Origin: Cristatella mucedo | Lineage: Eukaryota > Bryozoa > Phylactolaemata > Cristatellidae | Assembly (NCBI GenBank): GCA_009760855.2 | Contig: WPIO01000128.1 | Coordinates: forward strand, 100,001-155,000 | Length of the DNA: 55,000 nucleotides | Direction: 5' to 3' | In this document: positions 49,596-55,000 of the stretch, one piece after another | How the letters are laid out: each line of letters begins with the position of its first letter | Position numbering within the stretch: position 1 is the first letter of the stretch | Program-made: the position numbers and the translations under genes | Notes under the pieces: generated by a model | Told to the model about the DNA's origin: nothing | What the model saw: only the letters and a program-made list of their open reading frames with translations | The model's database searches: none

Positions 49596-49604
49596 GCGCC
49601 ATCT
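49596..49604 (-). promoter_or_regulatory. CTCF-like site
   Basis: The minus strand reads GCCAACAGATGGCGCCTG, a good match to the CTCF core CCAnnAGrkGGCGC. It lies in a short CpG-rich stretch (49380-49720). Confidence 0.4.
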
Positions 49605-49929
49605 GTTGGCAGCCGCTGTCTCGAATTGCGGCCGACGGATGAGTCGCGAGCGGCAAATCGCGAGACTCTGAGAGCTCTGAGCTTCGATCGGAGCTCTCAC
49701 GCTCGACGCGGCCATTATCGCGGCCACAGTTTTCGTGAGCGCAATCGGTTGTACAATAGGAAGGCTTCAAGCGTGGTGAACGGTGTGAGGGCTTTCGAAA
49801 AGTATTCACCCACTATAAGGGCTACAACGTTTTTTCCTGCAATGGATGATTTTCGGTGCGACAGTCTCTAGTTCGCAAATTGAGCTGCCTATCGTATTTC
49901 GTTTCGACCGTCCCCCAGATTTAAACAAA

Positions 49930-50055
49930 TGAATGAACATAACTTGGTTATGCAGCGTCCAAAGAGAACTGATTCTCTGTTCAGGCACTTCACATAGGTC
50001 GAAGGGCTCGAGCCCGCAGCCTTGGTCGTCACAGGTGAGCACGTTTAACCCAAAT
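49930..50055 (-). mobile_element. tRNA-derived SINE, family 2
   Basis: On the minus strand: GTTAAACGTGCTCACC (box A region), CGGGCTCGAGCCC (box B), then GTGAAGTGCCTGAACAGAGA, GTTCTCTTTGGACGC and TGCATAACCAAGTTA. Confidence 0.6.
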
Positions 50056-50442
50056 TAAGGCCGCTGCGGTCAACGCTCTGCAAAGCAAAGCCGAAGAATA
50101 AATGAGCGCAAAAAATGCCTCGTCCGACTGTGGCAAAATGTGGTGCAGCCTGCAGGAGGCGCGACGCGCATGAGGCTCAGGCGAGCGCTCAGGTTCGAGT
50201 GCTTCGAGTCTTAGCTTCGCTCAATGAACGACTCCGAGCCCGCCGCCACCGCCGCACTCGAGCGACCGACAGACGTGCTACCTTACCGTCGCTTGCAATT
50301 TAGCACTTTGAAATTTAGAAAGAGATTTTCTTCTCCCATGTCTCCGTGTAAAACACCTTATTGTAATCGCTGCCATTCTCTACGAGTGTCAGTTCACTGA
50401 CGTTCATTTTGCTTTTAGAAGTTCATTTCATCCACTCCATAG

Positions 50443-50571
50443 GCAAGGCGGAAGGTGAACGTCGAAGCACGGGCTCAAATGGACTCGCTGTGCGATGAGT
50501 TCAAGAGACTACATGAGTTCGTTGACATCTGTGCCGTTCGCGTCCCGTATGGGCAGCAGGGGTGGGAGATG
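50443..50571 (+). CDS. candidate coding exon of an unidentified protein
   Basis: A 129-base (43-codon) open segment lies between an acceptor (TTCATCCACTCCATAG) and a donor (ATG|GTGAGC). It reads ARRKVNVEARAQ, then MDSLCDEFKRLHEFVDI and CAVRVPYGQQGWEM. The residue mix (charged, with Leu, Phe and Trp) is unlike the Ala/Arg/Pro shadows around it. The frame is closed by the TAG of the acceptor on the left, so the border is well set. An in-frame ATG at 50479 could alternatively make it a first coding exon. I do not recognise the protein family. It is the only support here for a gene driven from the CpG-rich region. Confidence 0.45.
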
Positions 50572-51470
50572 GTGAGCACGAGCTCACACTGGCGCAGCGG
50601 CGGCCTCTTACTTCGCTAGCGCTCCTTTGCGCTCTGCGACCTGGCGCCCGCTACCGATCGCTGGAAGGTCACGGAAGATAGCGTTGGAGCCGTACTTTAG
50701 CCACCCACGCCCTTCGCCGTATCGCGTACTGAACACGCTCATTTCAGCCCCGTTCTCACGCGTCCACAGGAGCGGCCAAGGCGAAGTGCCATTCAAGCCT
50801 TGACGACAATGCGACACAAAACGAACTGCTCTCAAGTGGTTCCCAGCGTGTCAGCAGCGCTGTATGCGTCGCCTCAATAAATGTCAGACAGATTTAAAGT
50901 AAAACAAATAAAAATTATAATAAATAAAATAATAATAAATAATAAAATAAAATAAATGTCAGCCAGGCAGTCGTTTCTTTGAGATCGAAGAGGAGGCTTC
51001 GCAAGCGGCAGCTTCGTTAAATGGCCGACCACAGCCGGGTCGGCGTCGCCTCTCGATTGACCGCGTAGCCTCTCGATACCCGATCACTGCCGACTGCGAG
51101 ACTGTTGCAGCTGCCGGACTGGCCGCCTCCGCTAGAGGCGACACGCCCACTGTAGTTTGGTTCGTCCATCAGAGAGCCAGCCGACGAACAACGCCAACGG
51201 TTCATTGCTCAAGGCACGGAGCAACAAGACGCACGACTGCCTTCGCCCCCTTCTCACACTCGAGTCTCCTCTCCTCGACCCCCGCCGTGCCCTTGGCCGA
51301 CCCCGATGGTGAATCCACCATCTGTTCACCAGCGGGTTATCGGCCTGTGTCAACGCCTCATTAGAAGCGGACCACAGCTGTGCACAGGCCCCTCTCGGGG
51401 ATGCTCCCACCAGCTGTTGAGGAAAGGAGCGGTACCAGCCCGCATGCAATCGAACTACACCCACTTCTCC
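50572..51470. other. unassigned sequence after the candidate exon
   Basis: Includes an AATAA-rich low-complexity stretch (50875-50955). No further exon of the candidate gene could be recognised. Confidence 0.35.
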
Positions 51471-51475
51471 ACCTG

Positions 51476-51842
51476 CTCCTCCAGCCTCTGCTCCTCATCC
51501 TCCAGCTTCTGCTCCTCCTGCTCCTCCGCCATCTGCTCCTCCTGCTCCTCCGCCATCTGCTCCTCCTGCTCCTCCGCCATCTGCTCCTCCTGCTCCTCCG
51601 CCATCTGCTCCTCCTGCTCCTCCGCCCTCTGCTCCTCCTGTTCCTCCGCCATCTGCTCCTCCTCATCCTCCGCCCTCTGCTCCTCCTGCTCCTCCGCCAT
51701 CTGCTCCTCCTCATCCTCCGCCCTCTGCTCCTCCTCATCCTCCGCCCTCTGCTCCTCCTGCTCCTCCGCCATCTGCTCCTCCTCATCCTCCGCCCTCTGC
51801 TCCTCCTGCTCCTCCGCCATCTGCTCCTTCTGCATCCTCCTC
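51476..51842. repeat. 24-bp minisatellite (about 15 units)
   Basis: The unit is CTGCTCCTCCTGCTCCTCCG plus CCAT, with CTCATCCTCCGCCCT variants. As 24 is a multiple of 3, frames stay open on both strands. The minus frame (51455-51871) is a repeated Glu/Gln octapeptide, MAEEQEEQ or RAEDEEEQ. No flanking splice signals or conserved sequence show that it is coding. Confidence 0.93.
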
Positions 51843-51899
51843 ATCCGCGAAGATTCGGAGCGCCACTGCACTAGGTGCCGATTTAAAACTGCACAGGTG

Positions 51900-54800
51900 C
51901 GCTCGCTAATACGCGACCGTCATTTGCTTGCGTATCTGCGCTCGCTCGCTCGCGCCCTTCGTTTCACGACAAAGCAGCGACGGCGTCGTGCGTCACGGAC
52001 GTGACGTCGCGTCCGCGTGCCCGCGCCGTACGCGCTATTCGAGCTCGCTTTCGGCGAATACACGCATTCAACTCAATGTGGTTTATTTCTATCAGCCCGC
52101 GCGTTCGCCGAAGCGGAAACGCGTGCGTGCCGCATCCGCTCGGTTGCTAGCGATGCCGTTCACCACCAACCTCCCCACCCCCAACGCATCCACCCGATTT
52201 CAGGTCTCGCGCCAGCGCTGTCGCCGCGCGTGCCTGCGCTCGTCGTTAAGACTGCACGGCTGGACGCTTTTATTCCGTCGCTCCTGGAGATTTCGCTGCG
52301 GCCTCGGTCAGGTCGCCTCCGAAGTCGAGGCTCGAGAGCGCGAGCCATGAGCGCGAGCTCACGGAGCAGAGGACGCGCTCCCGCCGCTCTCGACGCCCGC
52401 AGCAGTTCCTGCCGCTCGACCACGCCCAGCCGACGGGCGCCAGAGAACGGGCACTTGGATCGTCAGAGTCACCTGGCGCCTGCTAGTAAGTAAGTAAGTA
52501 AGTGAGTAAGTAATTAAGGCGCCAAAGTCACTGGGACCTTATTTACTTACTGGCGGCTTACTTAGTTACTCACCGGGCGTCACAATGTGGACAATCGTCA
52601 CCCGCAGAAGGCCGACCTCCGCAGGTGAGAGACGCACCGCGTAGCGGGCGGCGAGGCATTTAGCGCTCGGAGCGAGCGACGTCTCAGCGGCTTCGGAGCT
52701 TCGGCGCGTGCACTTGCGCCAGGGGAGCGCTCGCTGCTGCGCAGCGCTACCTGGTGTCCGCTCGACGCTCGCCAGGTAGCTCTGCGGAGTAGCTGTCTCA
52801 TGTTCGCTGCTGGCAGTATCCAGTAATGTATAGTAATCAGCATCCAGTTTCTGGTGACCAGAATATCCAAACAAACTATTTCTATCTCCACTTGAAATAT
52901 TTCAGAGGCAAAAAACTGCTCATTCAATTTTACTTCAAAATGATATATTAAATTTATAATATGACCGATACACTCACAACATTTTCTTAAATGCAGAGCC
53001 AAATATTTAGTATACAAGCAGCGCGGCGTCTTAATTTTGTAAAAACAAACTAGCCCATGCAGAACAAAAAAATTAGCACACTGATAAACTAATGAATACT
53101 TAGTTGAAACCTGACGGGGATGGAGAGTACGCATCCACCGCGGCGCTAGCTGACGTTGGGAGGCCTGCCGCAATAGAAGCGTGTACAACCGTACCAACAA
53201 CGAGAAAGTTGCATCAAGAAGGTACGCGGAAAATTTCATTGGCCAAGCCCATGCGCTGACTGACTCTTTTTTCCCACGATTTTCAGTAGCTTACGTAAAC
53301 ACTAGCACGCTTAAAAAGCGGCACTCTTTCCCGGATCGCGGAAGTTTCCGACAAAGATGGCGAGCGTCAGTGGAGGAGTCAGCGAACGGTCTCGGAAGCT
53401 CGGCGTTTAGCATGCCGAGTGACTCGGCCGCGTCGCCACGGAACGCGATTCGGCTGTAACGCTCGTCGTGGAAAAAACGTATGCGCTTTCCTCGTTGGAA
53501 ACGGCTCATCATCGTTGGCGCGCCAACGCCGATGGCTTCCGCCGTGCACAAAGTCACCTGGCCTCGTAGCCGGCCATGTCCAGACTTCCGCGACCCGACG
53601 CTCGCGTTGGGTCGCGAGCGGCGCTCTAGCGGCGCGCCGTCATGGCCCTCGGTGGACGGAGCTGGCAAACGGCCGGCTCCGGCGGGCGGGGGCGCCGGAT
53701 GTTCGCTTCGCCCCGCGCGGCGGACGCCCAACGGCGGGCAGCGAGCAGTCCGCACAGCCCGTTGGCAGCCGCTGGTCGGAGCCAGCCTGCTATGCGGACT
53801 CTAATGACAAAAAAAAACCTGTAACGGCGTTGCGTCGCGTCGGAGCGGAAGTTCATTGCCAAGCTTGGCCCTTCGCTCGCGCGCCGCAACGCATTCGACT
53901 CGAGCGCTTTTTTTTGGACGCGTATTCTTCCGCTGCCACGCACGACCTTGAGGGAGTGTGTTCAGAAATGGTCAACCAATTTTAAAGTTTTTTAGAAGTT
54001 TTCCTAATTAACGACAAACCAGTCACAAATGCAACCCCAAGTTTTGGTGATTGACAGATGACCAGACCATAGTAAATGAAATTATTGTGTAAGACCTACT
54101 TACACCGGAAGTAGTACAAAGAGCTTAACTGCTCCGGCTGCTGGGGTCCGGTCTCCGTGCCGTCGCTTCCTTTGGGGTCCTTTCTATCGTTCTGTCGTCA
54201 TCCCTTCCTCAATCCTCTCTCCTCCCTTCCTTCATGCACCTTCACCGGCTCGTTACCTTTCTACTGTCACGTGTAATCGAGTGCTTGTAGTCGTGCAGTG
54301 CGTCCTTGGCAGCCTGCTCAGCAGGACTCCCATCCGCCGAGCACTGCTGCAATGGCGCGATCGCTGAGACGTCGCGTTGCTAGGTGTCGCTGCGCACGTG
54401 CGGCTCTGCCTCCCCACCCCACCCCACCCCTGGCTAACCAGCCAACCCACCAGCTAAACCCCCAAAGCCACCCAGCCAACCTCGGCCGCAATGGCCCACC
54501 CGCACTGGCCGTCCTGTGATCGGCTGCCGCTGGTCGCCGATCGAGGTCCAACCTCCGAGCTCGGTGGATCTGCCGCAGCCAGATGGCGCCCGCGCGCGCG
54601 ACCCCCATGTGGCAAGCGCTCATCAGAGAACGCCTCTATCGCGCGGCGCTCGCATCGATAGGCGAGCCGCCGCCGCCGTCGAGCCGCCGCCCGGCGGCTT
54701 TTGCATTGCGCAACTAGAGCTCGATAACAGATGGCGGCTCGTCATTAAGCCGCCGCCGCCGCCGCTATCCCTTTTGCAGAGCGTCTCATCTGTTTGTCGA

Positions 54801-55000
54801 CGCCATTTTTCCAAGTGGAGAGAGCTGAGTGGATTGCCCTACGGCGGCGGCGTCCAGGCACCAGTTGGCCGGGTCGCCAAAAATGGCTCTACCGCGACGA
54901 CATCCGTTGACGCGATGCCGCGCCGCGATCGTCGCCGCACCGAAGGCGCGGGCAGTGCGCTCGCATGCCGGACCATAGCGGGCGACTCGCGCCGGTGAAA
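51900..55000. promoter_or_regulatory. CpG-rich block 3 (putative promoter DNA), runs off the window
   Basis: GC- and CpG-rich except for an AT-rich gap at about 52880-53110. Contains YY1-like AAAGATGGCG (53353-53362), a minus-strand AAAAATGGCG at 54801-54810, AAAAATGGCT near 54879, and CTCF-like AGATGGCGC at 54581-54589. Bases 52484-52565 are an AGTA/TACT-rich imperfect fold-back. No exon is recognised. Confidence 0.5.

Noticed and set aside
52484-52565. Origin- or integrase-like inverted repeat
   Set aside because: It is a simple AGTA/TACT tetranucleotide repeat on both strands that pairs imperfectly.

Overview
The window is animal nuclear DNA. Spliced coding exons with canonical GT..AG borders lie far apart in introns full of microsatellites, degraded non-LTR retrotransposons (CR1-like LINEs) and tRNA-derived SINEs. 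No prokaryotic operon structure, CRISPR or rRNA is visible. Good matches to the bilaterian CTCF site (AGATGGCGC / AGGGGGCGC cores) and the retroelement content suggest a bilaterian invertebrate, but I cannot name the species.

The one gene I can name is ARL5 on the + strand. This is an Arf-like small GTPase of the trans-Golgi. Four exons (2865-3012, 11252-11335, 28895-29046, 30556-30604) encode residues that align without gaps to ARL5 from about residue 37 of 179 to the stop codon. The exon with the start codon and P-loop lies to the left of the window. The introns inside the window are about 8.2, 17.6 and 1.5 kb. They carry most of the repeats: long CT, GA, GT, AC and TA tracts, two LINE lineages (called LINE-A and LINE-B here), several SINE families, fold-back elements and a 183-bp tandem duplication.

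From 30.6 to about 41.4 kb the DNA is intergenic or unassigned. It is a mosaic of LINE-B and LINE-A pieces, including a nested insertion with an 8-bp target-site duplication, plus a TATGCTCAAT-type minisatellite. Near 40.0 kb there is a 31-bp tandem array in which every unit carries a CTCF-like core.

From about 41.4 to 55 kb the composition changes sharply to GC- and CpG-rich DNA. It has (GCC)n tracts, CTCF-like and YY1-like (AAnATGGCGG) motifs, and three minisatellites or tandem duplications. This looks like a cluster of unmethylated promoter/CpG-island DNA for one or more neighbouring genes. A single believable exon at 50443-50571 (+, 43 codons, product not recognised) may belong to such a gene. 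At 47.7-48.8 kb a LINE-B copy is interrupted by a roughly 0.6-kb non-autonomous hAT-like element.

Most long open frames in the window are translations of microsatellites, GC-rich DNA or dead retroelements and are not annotated as genes. No intact transposon protein is present. I see no convincing new multi-gene system. The strongest leads are the CTCF-like tandem array at the composition boundary, the LINE/SINE pair sharing a 3' tail, the large fold-backs, and the unassigned exon.
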